In this document: one piece after another, positions 23,531 through 33,974 of the stretch
How positions within the stretch are numbered: the stretch's first letter is position 1
How the letters are laid out: every line of letters starts with the position of its first letter
DNA from: Holophaga foetida DSM 6591
GTDB lineage: Bacteria; Acidobacteriota; Holophagae; Holophagales; Holophagaceae
Assembly (NCBI RefSeq): GCF_000242615.2
Contig: NZ_KI912268.1
Location: 1,646,551 to 1,710,550, forward strand
Direction: 5' to 3'
DNA: 64,000 bases
The notes under the pieces: generated by a model
Database searches by the model: none
What the model saw: only the letters and a program-made list of their open reading frames with translations
What the model was told of the DNA's origin: nothing
Program-made: the position numbers and the translations under genes

Positions 23531-26500
23531 CGGGATTCCCCAGAGCGGCGAAGCACGAACTTCTGAAGCATAACAGCCACGGCGGCAAGACTTGCAGCCA
23601 ATCCCACGAAGGAAGCCACCCGATAAAGCCCCGATAAGCTCGACAGATCCAGCAGGAAAGCCTTGAAGACCGTCACCGTGAGCAGCAGGATGGCCGCGAT
23701 TCGGGTGATGCGGCTTTGGACCATGAGCCCGGCAGTGAGCATGCCAATGGAGAAGAGCGCCCAACCGATGGTGTAGCTGAGGCCCTGGGCCAAGCTGCCC
23801 TGGAACAGGCTGAAGGTGACCCTGGGGCCCTCGCTGAAGAAGTCTGCAATCTCGATATTGAGCAGCAGGAAGAGTATCACCGTGCCCCCCGCTGGCAGCA
23901 GACGCGCAAGGGGCGGCAATCCCTCCAGAAGCAGGTCGTCCTCGTCTTTCAGCAACCACGCCGCCCCGAAGAAGCAGCCCGCCGCCACCAGATAGGTGTA
24001 GAGATACCAATTGAAGATGGGCACCGCGCTGCGCACCTGGTAGCCAAAGACCGAGGGATTCAGCACCAACCGCACGAAGACGGCTACCATCAGCCCGGCG
24101 GTCCAAGCCAACAGGCCCTTGTGAGGTATTCGACCGTAGAGCCACGTCAGCGCTAGCCCCAGCAGGGCCCACCCGAGGGTTATCCACTGCTTCTCAAGTT
24201 GCAGGGGGATGGCCACCGTCACAAAGGCCAGAATGCCTCCAGCCACCATGGCCAAGCGTCCCAGATCCCGCCGCCCTTCGGGCTCCAGGCGCAACAGGTC
24301 CAGCAGATGGGGCGTCAACAGGAGGGCCTGAATTACGGGCAAGCCCCCGATGAAATCCCGACATCCCAGGACCATCAAGGCTGGCCGGGCAAACAGGAAG
24401 AAGACAACACTGGCCAGGATCGCCGACAAGAAAGGCAGGCGCTCAGAACGGGCACGCGGTCCCAACACCAGGGGAAACACCAGCTGGATCAGGTACAGGG
24501 GTACGGCCAGACGCATCAGATGCCAGGCATGATCCTGTGGCGTGGATAAGCCTAAGGTGGCAGGTCCAAAACGCCAGGCCAGGAGGACCAGACCCGCACT
24601 GGCCACCAGGCCCAGAGCCCATCCGTAGGCGCGTTCCCGCCCAGCGAAGGTCAGTAGGCCGAGGGCCAGAACCAAGTTAGCGAAGAGGAAGAGCCCCTCC
24701 CCCGTGGCCCCCTTGGGTGTCGAGCAGAGCACAACCAGGAGGAGTTGGGCCAGTAGAAACCCGATCCCAGCGGCAGCAGGGAAGGTCCAATCTTCGATGC
24801 GGAGGTGCCGGGAGAGCTCGTAGAACCCGTAGGCGAGCCCCGCGAAGAACATGACCCCCCATGGGCCCACCAGCAGGTGAAGTCCCTGGGCGTGATAGGG
24901 CACCGAAACCACCCAAATCATGAGCACCAGAGGACTGAGCACGGCGCTTCCCAGCAACAGAGCGCCCCGGCGGAGATAGAGCGCCGCGGCCCCCAGGGCC
25001 AGCCCTAGCACGAGCATCACGCCCAACCAGGGCCAGGGTGGCAGGGAAAGCCGAGGCTGGGCTGCCACCATGAGTAGGAAGAGGTGAGGCACCCAACCAA
25101 GGAACACGCCGGAATGCTCTGGGAACGTATCCGATTTCGAGGGGCTGCAGGCTTTGAGCCAAAGGCTGCCCGCTACGCCCAACAGTGCAAAGATCACCAG
25201 CGCTAGGAGCCCCGGCACCAGATGATCCGCCATGGGCGCGTTGAACCACCAAACTGCCATTAGGATCCAACTCAGCACCATGCCAAGCGGGGAAAGCACC
25301 GGATAGCGATCGCAAGAGGCCTCGTGGAGAAGGCCCAGGTTCAGCAGGACCACCAGGATGGTCAGGGGCCATAGGCTGACCTGGGCGATGGATCCGACCG
25401 TCAAGAAGAAGAGCAAGACAAGACTCGCGAAAGCCAGGATGGCACCGCTCCCCCGGGGCTTGAGGGCCCGCCCCCAACGCTGGGCCACCAGGGGAACCCC
25501 AAGGTAGAACAGGCCAAAGCCACCGTATATCAGGAGGCCCGGCAGCAGGCGTTTGGCATCCAGGTATCGCGCAGACCAGACGGCCTCGGACCCCAGCACG
25601 AAAAAACACGCTCCGAAATAGACCAAGCCATCCTCGAACCAGATGGCATAGGCCGCTAGAAGCACCATGAGCCCCAGCAGCACTCCGAAGACCAGCCCCG
25701 GGGAAGCCGTCGCAGGTTCCAGCATGAGCAGCACTGGAAAGGTGAACAGCATCATGGGCGCCGTGTAGATGGCCCAACGCCCTTCCGTTTCAAAAGTCAT
25801 CAACCTCGCCCAGCGCGTAGGGAGCCATGATGCACCCAGGTAGAGGACCACGAACAACACGAGGAACACCAGAACCATGGGCCAGGTTTCTTGGCTATAG
25901 CCGTTGCCGAGCCATACGGCCACGACCACCAAAGTGCTTCCACCACCCAGGAGGTGTAGCCACTCAGGCCCCCGGAGCAGGGCGATGAGAGCCAGGCCTG
26001 CTGCCACCAGGAAAAGGAATCCCAGCATCAGGAGGTAATGCCGCCCGAAGGCAGGGGTGGCTGCAAAGTACAGCGCGAAAAGCAGCGGCGGAACCATGGC
26101 GAAATTGACCGTGTGCCGGAACAGGGGATGGAGGTCGGGGGCGGCCTCATCATCGGACCGCCCCAGGAAGACGGCCCCCAGAGCCAGAATCGGGAAGAGC
26201 AGGAACACCCCTACCCCGATGCCCAGTTTTGTATCGTCCAGGAAGGTGATGACCCAGCCCAATTGATAGAGGGTCGAGGCCCCCATGCCTAAGGCCATGA
26301 GAATCGGCCAGCGCTTGCGCCGGGCAACCCAGGTGAGTCCAATGGTCAACAGCGCGAGGTAACCAAAAAGAGCGAAGGGACGATCCTCCCCTGTGGATAG
26401 GAGCGCCGGGGTCAGGAAGCCGCCCACCAGGCCCAGAAGAGCGACGAACAGGGAATCCCGACGAATGGAAAGGGCCACGGCCACCGAGGCAACTAATACC

Positions 26501-27306
26501 ATCAGCAGGAAAGCGACCCCGGAGGGGATCAGGCCCCACAAAGCGTGGGCGGCGAAAAAGGTGGCGAACAGGGTTGCGATCCCGCCAGCCGTAAGGGCAT
26601 GCGCCGTGATGGAGTAGACCTGGGCGCGCTTGGTCTCGCAGACCACCAGGAGCCCCACGCCGACAATAAGCCCGATGGACATGCGCACGGGGGCCGTGAG
26701 CCACCCGTGGTCGACGCCGTAGCGCAGAAAGGCGATGGCCGCCACCAGCATGGCCACACCGGCCACCCAGGAGAAGAGCTTTACTCCCACCAGGGTTTCC
26801 CAGTCGAAGGGCGCGGCAGGTTCGAGCTTGGGTGCAGGGAGGACCATGGCCAAGGGTGGAGGCCGGAGAGGAGTAGGTTTCTGTGAGGACGTGCTGACAG
26901 GTTCGGCAGCGGAAACAGACACGGGCGGTGGACCCATCAGGATCTGGGTCGCCTCAGGCATCTCTGCCGGCGTATCTGGAGCCGTAACCGGAGTGGCTTG
27001 AGTGATGGCCGTCGGCACAGGGGTTTCAAGCGCAACAGGTTCTGGAGGTGGAACGGGGGCAGCCTCCGATTCCGAAGGCGCAGGAACCACCCCCTGTTCC
27101 AGGCGTTTCAGGCGATCGTTCAGTTCCGAGATCTGCCGCCGCATGGCCTGGACAGTGCCTTGGAGGGTTCTCAGGTCCTTCAGTGGCTCAAGCGCTTCCT
27201 GATAGCGTTTGTCCCTTACCATGAGCCATATCAGCCCACTCACGACAACGATCAGGAGGAGAGCCAAAATACACCCAGGCGAACCACCCATTTTTGAATT
27301 CTCCAT
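23527..27306 (-). CDS. DUF2339 giant membrane protein
   Basis: A 1,259-residue protein starting at ATG 27306. An N-terminal helix (GCILALLLIVVVSGLIWLMV) is followed by a coiled coil (LKDLRTLQGTVQAMRRQI to RLKRLEQG). A Pro/Thr/Ala-rich linker (about 75-165) leads into roughly thirty membrane helices, beginning KLFSWVAGVAMLVAAIAFLRYGVDHGWL, the conserved DUF2339 opening. No catalytic residues are known for the family. It forms an overlapping pair with DUF3999. The start is fixed by the membrane helix; a longer in-frame version lacks plausibility because it runs through the AT-rich promoter region. The next gene upstream is divergent. Confidence 0.87.
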   Translation of the reverse strand: MENSKMGGSPGCILALLLIVVVSGLIWLMVRDKRYQEALEPLKDLRTLQGTVQAMRRQISELNDRLKRLEQGVVPAPSESEAAPVPPPEPVALETPVPTAITQATPVTAPDTPAEMPEATQILMGPPPVSVSAAEPVSTSSQKPTPLRPPPLAMVLPAPKLEPAAPFDWETLVGVKLFSWVAGVAMLVAAIAFLRYGVDHGWLTAPVRMSIGLIVGVGLLVVCETKRAQVYSITAHALTAGGIATLFATFFAAHALWGLIPSGVAFLLMVLVASVAVALSIRRDSLFVALLGLVGGFLTPALLSTGEDRPFALFGYLALLTIGLTWVARRKRWPILMALGMGASTLYQLGWVITFLDDTKLGIGVGVFLLFPILALGAVFLGRSDDEAAPDLHPLFRHTVNFAMVPPLLFALYFAATPAFGRHYLLMLGFLFLVAAGLALIALLRGPEWLHLLGGGSTLVVVAVWLGNGYSQETWPMVLVFLVLFVVLYLGASWLPTRWARLMTFETEGRWAIYTAPMMLFTFPVLLMLEPATASPGLVFGVLLGLMVLLAAYAIWFEDGLVYFGACFFVLGSEAVWSARYLDAKRLLPGLLIYGGFGLFYLGVPLVAQRWGRALKPRGSGAILAFASLVLLFFLTVGSIAQVSLWPLTILVVLLNLGLLHEASCDRYPVLSPLGMVLSWILMAVWWFNAPMADHLVPGLLALVIFALLGVAGSLWLKACSPSKSDTFPEHSGVFLGWVPHLFLLMVAAQPRLSLPPWPWLGVMLVLGLALGAAALYLRRGALLLGSAVLSPLVLMIWVVSVPYHAQGLHLLVGPWGVMFFAGLAYGFYELSRHLRIEDWTFPAAAGIGFLLAQLLLVVLCSTPKGATGEGLFLFANLVLALGLLTFAGRERAYGWALGLVASAGLVLLAWRFGPATLGLSTPQDHAWHLMRLAVPLYLIQLVFPLVLGPRARSERLPFLSAILASVVFFLFARPALMVLGCRDFIGGLPVIQALLLTPHLLDLLRLEPEGRRDLGRLAMVAGGILAFVTVAIPLQLEKQWITLGWALLGLALTWLYGRIPHKGLLAWTAGLMVAVFVRLVLNPSVFGYQVRSAVPIFNWYLYTYLVAAGCFFGAAWLLKDEDDLLLEGLPPLARLLPAGGTVILFLLLNIEIADFFSEGPRVTFSLFQGSLAQGLSYTIGWALFSIGMLTAGLMVQSRITRIAAILLLTVTVFKAFLLDLSSLSGLYRVASFVGLAASLAAVAVMLQKFVLRRSGESR

Positions 27307-27425
27307 ATAAAATATTTTTTCAATTATACACAGATATGTAATCTGGTCAATTAACCATTCGCCATTGCAGTGGATAAACGCAGATTCGGAAGGCATACCG
27401 CCTTTCAAAACTCGCGGAGACACCC

Positions 27426-28124
27426 ATGGACTACTCCAACCCGCGCATCCTGGTGCTGGCCGACGACCGGGAGCGCAACAGCCTGACCTTGGCGGCACTC
27501 CAGGCCATGGAGGAGGTGGACGTGCAGGTGGAGCGCCTGAAGGTCGGCGACTATCGGGTGGATGGGTGTCTGGTGGTGGAACGCAAAGGACTGGGCGACC
27601 TGCTCAACTCCATCGAGGATGGTCGGCTGTTCCGGCAGGCCAGCGCCCTGGCCTCCTGCGGAGACCGGTGCATGCTCCTCCTGGAGGGGCGCGCGGAGGA
27701 GATCCAGGCGAGGGCCATGCGGCGGGAGGCCATCCAGGGGGCCCTGATCTGCGTCTCACTGGTCTGGGGTGTGCCGGTGATACGAGCCCTGGGCGGCGAA
27801 GAGTCCGCGCACCTGATGCTCTATGCCGCCCGGCAACTGCGGCAGACCAGGCGGCCCATCGCCTACCGCCCAGGTGCCTGCCCCACCGTAAGGCGACGGG
27901 CCCAGACCTACATCATCCAAGGCCTCCCGGGGGTGGGCCGAGAACTCGCCCTCCGCCTACTGGAACGCTTCGGTAGTGTGGAAGCCGTCATGACCGCCCC
28001 CGCCGAAGCCCTGCAGCAGCTCCCCGGTATCGGTCCCCGCAAAGCCGCCCGGATCCGCTGGATCCTGGGTACGGACAAAGCCCCCTCCCCGACTGGCGGA
28101 GAGGGGGCCTTTCATTCCCTTTAA
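27426..28124 (+). CDS. ERCC4-domain nuclease with helix-hairpin-helix
   Basis: This 232-residue protein resembles a minimal XPF/Mus81-type nuclease. The ERCC4 domain has VLADDRERN near the start, KVGDYRVDG and the catalytic VERKGLGDLLNSI (ERK-x3-D). The C-terminal third holds two helix-hairpin-helix motifs, IQGLPGVGRELALRLLERFGSVEAV and LQQLPGIGPRKAARI, for binding branched DNA. Bacterial members of this size are uncommon compared with archaeal XPF, and substrate and partners are unknown. No helicase is fused. The last 15 codons run through a terminator hairpin and the stop lies inside a 34-base palindrome, so the C-terminal tail (TDKAPSPTGGEGAFHSL) is probably not conserved. Confidence 0.85.
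   Translation: MDYSNPRILVLADDRERNSLTLAALQAMEEVDVQVERLKVGDYRVDGCLVVERKGLGDLLNSIEDGRLFRQASALASCGDRCMLLLEGRAEEIQARAMRREAIQGALICVSLVWGVPVIRALGGEESAHLMLYAARQLRQTRRPIAYRPGACPTVRRRAQTYIIQGLPGVGRELALRLLERFGSVEAVMTAPAEALQQLPGIGPRKAARIRWILGTDKAPSPTGGEGAFHSL
28077..28112 (+). terminator. Terminator hairpin within the ERCC4 gene end
   Basis: AAAGCCCCCTC (28077-28087) pairs with GAGGGGGCCTTT (28101-28112) with one bulged base and a short T run. It overlaps the final codons of the ERCC4 gene and precedes the shared palindrome. Confidence 0.65.
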
Positions 28125-28154
28125 TTTTTCCTGGGCGCGCCCAGGAAAAATTAA
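28121..28154. terminator. 34-bp perfect palindrome holding both stop codons
   Basis: 28121-28137 is the exact reverse complement of 28138-28154. Each arm has an AATTTTTCC / GGAAAAATT run flanking a GC core. The TAA of the ERCC4 gene (28122-28124) and the TAA of carB (28151-28153, minus strand) are symmetric parts of it. It should terminate transcription in both directions. Confidence 0.85.
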
Positions 28155-31100
28155 CTGAGTTCCTGCAGCGACCTCACCCGCAGTTCCTTCCGCAGCGTCT
28201 CTACGGCCTCGCAGGCGGCTAGGGCGGCGTTGAGGTTGGTGAGGCAGGGGATCTTCAGGCGCAGGGCCTCCTTGCGGATGGAGCCTTCGTCCTGGTAAGC
28301 GCTGCGGCCCATGGGGGTGTTGATCACCCACTGGATGTCGCCGTTCTTCAGGAGATCCACCGCGTGGGGGCGGCCCTCAGCCACCTTGTTGATGCGCTGG
28401 ATCTTCATGCCCAGCGTCTCTTCGATGTGCCGGGCCGTGCCCTCGGTGCCGCAGAGCTGGAAGCCCAGCCCCGCGAGGCGGGTCGCCAGTTCAGGCAGCT
28501 TGGCCTTGTCGTTCTTGTTGACGGAGAGGAAGACCTTGCCCTCCAGGGGGATGCGGATACCGGCGGCCAGCAGGGCCTTGGCATAGGCCTCGCCGAAGGT
28601 GGAGCCCAGACCCATGACCTCGCCGGTGCTCTTCATCTCGGGACCCAGGACCGGATCCACCTCGGGGAACTTGGCGAAGGGGAAGACCACACCCTTGACG
28701 GCCACCGCCAGGGGCTGGCCATCCTTGACGCCCTGCTCCGCCAGGCTCTGGCCCAGGCCGATGCGGGCGGCGATGCCCGCCCAGTCCTTGCCCGTGGCCT
28801 TGGAGAGGAAGGGCACGGTGCGGCTGGCGCGAGGGTTGGCCTCCAGGCAGTAGGCCACACCATCCTTCAGGGCCCACTGGAGGTTCATCAGACCCTTCAC
28901 GCCCAGCTCCAGGGCCAGCTTGCGGCTGTAGTCCTTCACCGTCTCCAGGATGCCCTCCTCCACGCCCATGGGCGGGAAGACGGCATAGCTGTCGCCGGAG
29001 TGGACGCCAGCCTCCTCGATATGGGCCATGACGCCCGCGATGGCGACATCCTTGCCGTCGCAGACCAGGTCGACGTCCAGCTCCTGGGCGCCGTCCAGGT
29101 AGCGGTCGATGAGCACCGGCTGGGTCTCGTCCACCGCCGCGGCTTCACGCACGTACCGCTCCAGGCCCTTCTCGTCGAAGACCACCGCCATGGCACGACC
29201 GCCGAGCACGAAGCTGGGGCGCACCATCACGGGATAGCTGATGCGGTTGGCCAGAACCCGGGCCTCATCCATGCTGCGGGCCATGCCCCACTCAGCGGCG
29301 GGGACATTCAGTTTGGAGAGGACCTGACCGTAGCGCTCGCGGTCCTCGGCATCCAGGATGGCCTTGAGGGGGGTTCCCAGGAGCTTGACCCCGGCGGCCT
29401 CCAGGGGGGAGGCCAGTTTCAGAGGCGTCTGGCCGCCGAACTGGGCGAAGACCCCCAGGAAGTTGCCGTTCCGGCTCTCCCGGTCGATGGCGGCCATCAC
29501 GCTCTCGAAATCCAGGGGCTCGAAGTAGAGGCGATCGGAGGTATCAAAGTCGGTGCTGACGGTCTCGGGGTTGCAGTTCACCAGGATGGCCTCCACCCCA
29601 GCGGCCCGGATGGCCTCCACGGCCTGGACGCAGCAGCAGTCGAATTCCACGCCTTGGCCGATGCGGTTGGGCCCGGAGCCCAGCACCATGGCCTTGGGGC
29701 GGTCCGAAGGCTCCGCCTCCGAGCACTCATCCCAGGTCTGGTAGAGGTAGGGGGTCTCGGCCACGAACTCGCCCGCGCAGGTATCCACCCGCTTGGCCAC
29801 CTGGAAAAGCCCCAGGGCCTCGCGGCGTCCGGCCACCTGGGCTTCGGTTGCCCCGCAGAAGGTGGCGATCTGGGCATCGGTGAAGCCGGAACGCTTGGCC
29901 TTCTCCAGCAGTTCCTCCGGCAGATGCTCAACACTGAAGCCCCGCAGACGGCCCTCCAGCTCCACGATCTCCTCCATCTCCCGGAGGAACCATGCGGAGA
30001 TCCCCGTGAGGCTCACGATGGAATTGACGGTATGCCCGGCCTTGAGGGCCTGGTAGATCCACACCATCCGCTCAGGGCCAGGGGTCAGCAGGTGCTCCTT
30101 GATGCAGGAGAGGTCCAGCTTGCCTTCCATGGCCCCCGCCAAGCCGGGGTGTCCGCACTCCAGGCTGCGCATGGCCTTCTGGAGGGCTTCCTGGAAGCTG
30201 CGGCCGATGGACATGGCCTCGCCCACGCTCTTCATCTGGGTGCCCAGCACCGGTGAGGCCTGGGGGAACTTCTCGAAGGTGAAGCGGGGCATCTTGACGA
30301 CGACGTAGTCGAGGACGGGCTCGAAGGCCGCCTTGGTCTTGCCGGTGATGACGTTGGGGAGCTCCCAGAGCCGGTAGCCCAGGGCCAGCTTGGTGGCCAC
30401 CCAGGCAATGGGGAAGCCCGTGGCCTTGGAGGCCAGGGCCGAGCTGCGGCTCACCCGGGGGTTCATCTCCACCACGATGAGGCGCCCGGTCTCGGGCTGG
30501 AAGGCGAACTGGACGTTGCTGCCGCCGGTCTCCACCCCCACACCGCGGATCACGGCGATGGCGGCATTCCGCATGGTCTGGTATTCGGGATCCGTCAGGG
30601 TCAGGGCCGGGGCGACGGTGATGCTGTCGCCGGTGTGGACGCCCATGGGATCGATGTTCTCGATGGAGCAGATGATGACCACGTTGTCATCGAGATCCCG
30701 CACCACCTCAAGCTCGAACTCCTTCCAGCCCAGGATGCTCTCCTCCACCAGCACCTGGGTGATGGGCGAGAGATCGAGTCCCCGGCGCAGGATGGTGTCG
30801 AATTCCTCGATGTTGTAGGCGATGCCGCCACCGCTGCCTCCCAGGGTGAAGCTGGGGCGGAGGATGGCGGGGAAGCCAGTCACCTTGAGCAGCTCGTGGC
30901 CTTCCTCCAGGGTGTGGGCAAAACCTCCCTTGCAGGTCTCCAGGCCCAGCTCATCCATGAGGTCCTTGAACTGGGCGCGGTCCTCACCCTTTTCGATGGC
31001 TTCCACCTGGGCACCGATGAGCTTCACGCCCAGGCGATCCAGAAGACCGGACTTCGCCGCCTCCAGGGCCAGGTTGAGGGCTGTCTGGCCACCCACCGTG

Positions 31101-31363
31101 GGCAGGATGGCGTCGGGGCGCTCCTTCTCCAGGATCTTCTCGAGGATGGAGAGGGTCAGGGGCTCGATGTAGGTGGCATCGGCCCGGATGGGGTCCGTCA
31201 TGATGGAGGCTGGGTTGGAGTTCAGGAGAATCGTGCGGATTCCCTCCTCCCGCAGGGCCTTGAGGGCCTGGGTGCCGGAGTAGTCGAACTCGCAGGCCTG
31301 GCCGATCTGGATGGGGCCCGAGCCCAGGACAAGGACAGAGGACAGGTCGGTTCGCTTAGGCAT
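28151..31363 (-). CDS. carB: Carbamoyl-phosphate synthase large subunit
   Basis: The full-length 1,070-residue subunit carries two homologous ATP-grasp halves. The first opens with [20 protein letters not shown] and the second near residue 550 with [20 protein letters not shown]. Between them is the oligomerisation domain, and an MGS-like allosteric domain is at the end ([39 protein letters not shown]). It makes carbamoyl phosphate from bicarbonate, two ATP and ammonia tunnelled from CarA, for pyrimidine and arginine synthesis. The start ATG at 31363 lies inside the end of carA (8-base overlap), so the subunits are translationally coupled. The stop is in the palindromic terminator shared with the ERCC4 gene. 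Confidence 0.98.
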   Translation of the reverse strand: MPKRTDLSSVLVLGSGPIQIGQACEFDYSGTQALKALREEGIRTILLNSNPASIMTDPIRADATYIEPLTLSILEKILEKERPDAILPTVGGQTALNLALEAAKSGLLDRLGVKLIGAQVEAIEKGEDRAQFKDLMDELGLETCKGGFAHTLEEGHELLKVTGFPAILRPSFTLGGSGGGIAYNIEEFDTILRRGLDLSPITQVLVEESILGWKEFELEVVRDLDDNVVIICSIENIDPMGVHTGDSITVAPALTLTDPEYQTMRNAAIAVIRGVGVETGGSNVQFAFQPETGRLIVVEMNPRVSRSSALASKATGFPIAWVATKLALGYRLWELPNVITGKTKAAFEPVLDYVVVKMPRFTFEKFPQASPVLGTQMKSVGEAMSIGRSFQEALQKAMRSLECGHPGLAGAMEGKLDLSCIKEHLLTPGPERMVWIYQALKAGHTVNSIVSLTGISAWFLREMEEIVELEGRLRGFSVEHLPEELLEKAKRSGFTDAQIATFCGATEAQVAGRREALGLFQVAKRVDTCAGEFVAETPYLYQTWDECSEAEPSDRPKAMVLGSGPNRIGQGVEFDCCCVQAVEAIRAAGVEAILVNCNPETVSTDFDTSDRLYFEPLDFESVMAAIDRESRNGNFLGVFAQFGGQTPLKLASPLEAAGVKLLGTPLKAILDAEDRERYGQVLSKLNVPAAEWGMARSMDEARVLANRISYPVMVRPSFVLGGRAMAVVFDEKGLERYVREAAAVDETQPVLIDRYLDGAQELDVDLVCDGKDVAIAGVMAHIEEAGVHSGDSYAVFPPMGVEEGILETVKDYSRKLALELGVKGLMNLQWALKDGVAYCLEANPRASRTVPFLSKATGKDWAGIAARIGLGQSLAEQGVKDGQPLAVAVKGVVFPFAKFPEVDPVLGPEMKSTGEVMGLGSTFGEAYAKALLAAGIRIPLEGKVFLSVNKNDKAKLPELATRLAGLGFQLCGTEGTARHIEETLGMKIQRINKVAEGRPHAVDLLKNGDIQWVINTPMGRSAYQDEGSIRKEALRLKIPCLTNLNAALAACEAVETLRKELRVRSLQELS

Positions 31364-32438
31364 GGTACTGCTCCATCATCGCGACGAACTTCCCGAAGGC
31401 GTGCCGGGCGTCGTGGGGGCCAGGGCTGGCCTCGGGGTGGTGCTGCATACTGAAAATGGGAAGGTTCTTGTGACGCAGGCCTTCCACGGTGTCATCGCTG
31501 AGATGGCGGTGGGTCACCTCGATCTCCGAAGGCAGACTGGCCTCGTCCACGGCGAAGCCATGGTTCTGGGCGGTGATCTCCACCCGGCCCGTGGCCAGAT
31601 CCAGCACCGGCTGGTTGGCGCCGCGGTGGCCGAACTTGAGCTTGAAGGTGCTGCCCCCGAAGGCATGGCCCAGGAGCTGGTGCCCCAGGCATATGCCGAA
31701 GATGGGGAGCTTGCCGATGCACGCCTCCACTTCCTTGCGCATCCCCTGCAGGGCGGCGGGGTCGCCGGGGCCGTTGCTCAGGAAGAGGCCCTGGAATCGC
31801 TTATCCGTGAGTTCGGAAGCCGGAGTGTCCCAGGGGAAAACTTCCAGATGGCAGCCCGTGGCGTGGAGCTGTTTGAGGATGGAATCCTTGATGCCGCCAT
31901 CCAGCACCGCCACTCGGAAACGGGCGCCGGGGGTGGGAATGTCGTAGCGGGCGGCACAGCTCACCTCAGGAGCCAGGGCCTGGCCCGTCATCTCGGCCAG
32001 ATCGGCGGCGGCGGCGACGCCAGCCTCCAGGGAGCCCTCGGATTCCGTCCAGATGAGGCCAGGCTGAGCCCCCTTGTCACGCAGATACTGGGTCAATCCC
32101 CGGGTATCCAGCTCAGTCATCACAGGCACCCGATGCCGACGCAACCAGGTGCCCATGTCCCCTTCCGCGAAGACGTGGTCAGGCACCCCAGTCATGCGGC
32201 GACAGAGAAGGGCCGTGGCCCAGGGCCGAGCCGCCTCGTTGAGATTGTGATGGATGCCATAAATGCCCTGCTCCGGGAAGGTCATGCAGACCATCTGCCC
32301 GGCAAAGCTTGGATCCGTCAGGATCTCCTGGTAGCCGGTCATGGATGTGGTGAAGACGGCCTCGCCGCTGCCACCAAATCCAAGTGGAGCCTTCCCCCGG
32401 AAGGTCTTGCCATCTTTTAGGATCAAGTGGGCCCGCAT
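31356..32438 (-). CDS. carA: Carbamoyl-phosphate synthase small subunit
   Basis: The 360-residue glutaminase subunit has the CarA N-terminal domain ([34 protein letters not shown]) and a class I glutamine amidotransferase domain. The catalytic Cys is about residue 250 in [17 protein letters not shown], and the His and Glu lie in [11 protein letters not shown]. It releases ammonia from glutamine for CarB. The ATG at 32438 follows an excellent GGAGGAGG ribosome site, which fixes the start against a much longer open frame. A transcription-terminator-like hairpin stands between the likely promoter and this start. It is divergent from tadA. Confidence 0.97.
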   Translation of the reverse strand: MRAHLILKDGKTFRGKAPLGFGGSGEAVFTTSMTGYQEILTDPSFAGQMVCMTFPEQGIYGIHHNLNEAARPWATALLCRRMTGVPDHVFAEGDMGTWLRRHRVPVMTELDTRGLTQYLRDKGAQPGLIWTESEGSLEAGVAAAADLAEMTGQALAPEVSCAARYDIPTPGARFRVAVLDGGIKDSILKQLHATGCHLEVFPWDTPASELTDKRFQGLFLSNGPGDPAALQGMRKEVEACIGKLPIFGICLGHQLLGHAFGGSTFKLKFGHRGANQPVLDLATGRVEITAQNHGFAVDEASLPSEIEVTHRHLSDDTVEGLRHKNLPIFSMQHHPEASPGPHDARHAFGKFVAMMEQYHA

Positions 32439-32460
32439 GTCGCCTCCTCCAACAACTCTC

Positions 32461-32504
32461 TTCATAGAAAAAGCGCCGCCGGGTTCACCCCCCCTGCGGC
32501 GCTT
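32461..32504 (-). promoter_or_regulatory. Putative attenuator hairpin in the carAB leader
   Basis: Read on the minus strand, AAGCGCCGC (32504-32496) pairs with GCGGCGCTT (32479-32471) and is followed by TTT, giving five T in a row, then CTATG. It ends about 25 bases before the carA ribosome site and well downstream of any upstream promoter. A terminator here would control carAB by attenuation, but no leader peptide or antiterminator partner was identified. Confidence 0.55.
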
Positions 32505-32747
32505 GCGATGGGCCGACCCACGCACAGGGGCCTTGGGAATTTTGCGGCCTTTCGAAACCGAAGACCAGTCTTTAAATTTAAGGCATTTTGTGGGATACTT
32601 CCGTCTTCGCAAGGCGTTGCAGACCCCTCGGGAGCTGGAACGCCTTTTCTTTTCCCAGCTTACGGGACTCGATCCGTTCCAGCGCGGATTTCTTCCAGCC
32701 AGCCCCCCCGCAACCCATGGACTTATGACGACGAGGAGCCCTGATCG

Positions 32748-33203
32748 ATGTGGACGGGAGATGACCTCTACTTCATGAGACTGGCCCTGGAGGCTGCCGA
32801 GGACGCAGACCGCGAGAACGAGGTGCCCATCGGAGCCGTCCTGGTCCAGGAAGGCCGAATCGTGGGCAAGGGCCACAACTGCCCCATCACCCAGAACGAC
32901 CCCACCGCCCACGCCGAAATCATGGCCCTGCGAAGCGCCGCCGAGTGGCTGCGAAACTACCGCCTCACGGGCTCCACCCTCTATGTCACCCTTGAGCCCT
33001 GCCTCATGTGCTTCGGCGCCCTCACCCACGCCCGGGTCGAACGCGTCGTCTTCGGCGCCCCCGACCCCAAGGTCGGCGTCAGCAAGCTACAGGACACCCT
33101 GGCCCAGGCCAACCTCAACCACCGCATCCAGCTGGAAGGTGGGCTCCTGGAAGACGAATGCCGCGCCCAGCTCCAGGCCTTCTTCAAGCGCCGCCGAGGC
33201 TAG
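32748..33203 (+). CDS. tadA: tRNA-specific adenosine deaminase
   Basis: The 151-residue zinc deaminase converts A34 to inosine in tRNA-Arg(ACG). The catalytic motif HAE is at residues 55-57 (NDPTAHAEIMAL) and the zinc cysteines are in PCLMC at 84-88, with the typical N-terminus MRLALEAAEDA and VPIGAVLVQ. The C-terminal RAQLQAFFKRRRG fits TadA. ATG 32748 gives normal length. It is divergent from carA and ends 35 bases before the tRNA-Ser gene, so the tRNA gene could be co-transcribed, although that tRNA is not a TadA substrate. Confidence 0.95.
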   Translation: MWTGDDLYFMRLALEAAEDADRENEVPIGAVLVQEGRIVGKGHNCPITQNDPTAHAEIMALRSAAEWLRNYRLTGSTLYVTLEPCLMCFGALTHARVERVVFGAPDPKVGVSKLQDTLAQANLNHRIQLEGGLLEDECRAQLQAFFKRRRG

Positions 33204-33238
33204 AAGCCAAACCCAAGCCCTGCTAGACTGACCCTCCT

Positions 33239-33328
<90 letters not shown>

Positions 33329-33341
33329 GACTTAGCGCGAT

Positions 33342-33362
33342 AGGCCCCCTTCCTGGGGGCCT
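33342..33362 (+). terminator. Terminator after tRNA-Ser
   Basis: AGGCCCCC (33342-33349) pairs with GGGGGCCT (33355-33362) around a TTCCT loop, 14 bases after the tRNA. The T run is weak (TTCGTG). Confidence 0.6.
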
Positions 33363-33365
33363 TCG

Positions 33366-33386
33366 TGTATCCCGCCTGTATCCCAG
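33366..33386. repeat. Island-end repeat, left copy (probable integrase arm site)
   Basis: This 21-base sequence is itself a tandem of TGTATCCC with an 11-base period and is found exactly again at 50982-51002, in the same orientation near the other end of the island. Paired repeats inside both ends are typical binding sites for the N-terminal arm-binding domain of a tyrosine integrase. Confidence 0.65.
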
Positions 33387-33618
33387 GCGCAGAAAATCGC
33401 GAGAAGGAAATCGGTAGCCCCCTGTCAAGGGGGATCCGCCTGCGTGCATCCCGGCCCATGCCCGTCTCAGCCGGGCGAACCCCGGGACAGGATGGGCATC
33501 GGAATCAATCATGGACGGCGCAGGAGAGGCATAGACCTCCCCGCACGCCGAGAGTCAGGCGCCTCGACGTTTCCTCCTCAACCCCCATCGCCATGGGGGA
33601 CACCTCCAAGAGGTTTCC

Positions 33619-33924
33619 ATGAACATCATCCCCTTCAATCCAGCCACCCTCGATTCCGAGGCTACCCCCATCGGAGCCTGTGTCGGCCAAGCGCACAGCC
33701 TCCAGAGCCGGCCCAGCGGTCGTCTTCGCACCGTCATCGAGTTCTGCGAGCACAACCAGATGGGACGCAGCACGTTCTACAAACACCTGAAGGCGGGAAA
33801 GATCAAGGCCATCAAGATCGGCACCCGGACCATGGTGCCCGATAGCGAGCTCGAGGCCTGGATCTACCGCCTTGACCAGCCCTATCTCTTCCCGATCGAG
33901 GAGCAGGGGCCCTTGGCCTCCTAG
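33619..33924 (+). CDS. AlpA/MerR-like HTH protein (excisionase-type)
   Basis: A 101-residue protein with a single winged-helix domain of the AlpA/HTH_17 kind at about residues 35-85: VIEFCEHNQMGRSTFYKHLKAGKIKAIKIGTRTMVPDSELEAWI. The pattern S/T-F-Y-x-L-x-x-G-x-I-x-x-x-K-x-G-x-R-x-x-V is standard for element-encoded excisionases and activators of integrase genes. The location, 290 bases from the left att site, supports a role in excision or in controlling the island. A related HTH gene follows. The ATG has a GAGG ribosome site several bases upstream. The N-terminal 30 residues are not conserved-looking. Confidence 0.78.
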   Translation: MNIIPFNPATLDSEATPIGACVGQAHSLQSRPSGRLRTVIEFCEHNQMGRSTFYKHLKAGKIKAIKIGTRTMVPDSELEAWIYRLDQPYLFPIEEQGPLAS

Positions 33925-33974
33925 CCACCCATCTACGCCTCTACACCCAGAAAAATCTCAAACACGAGGACGCC

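Noticed and set aside
24677-25777. A 366-codon minus-strand frame overlapping the DUF2339 gene on the same strand
   Set aside because: A different frame of the same strand in a region fully explained by DUF2339; its Pro/Gly/Ala/Ser composition is that of a shadow.
28364-30256. A 630-codon plus-strand open frame inside carB
   Set aside because: Antisense shadow of carB; composition (Gly, His, Leu, Ala) and lack of any motif show it is not coding.
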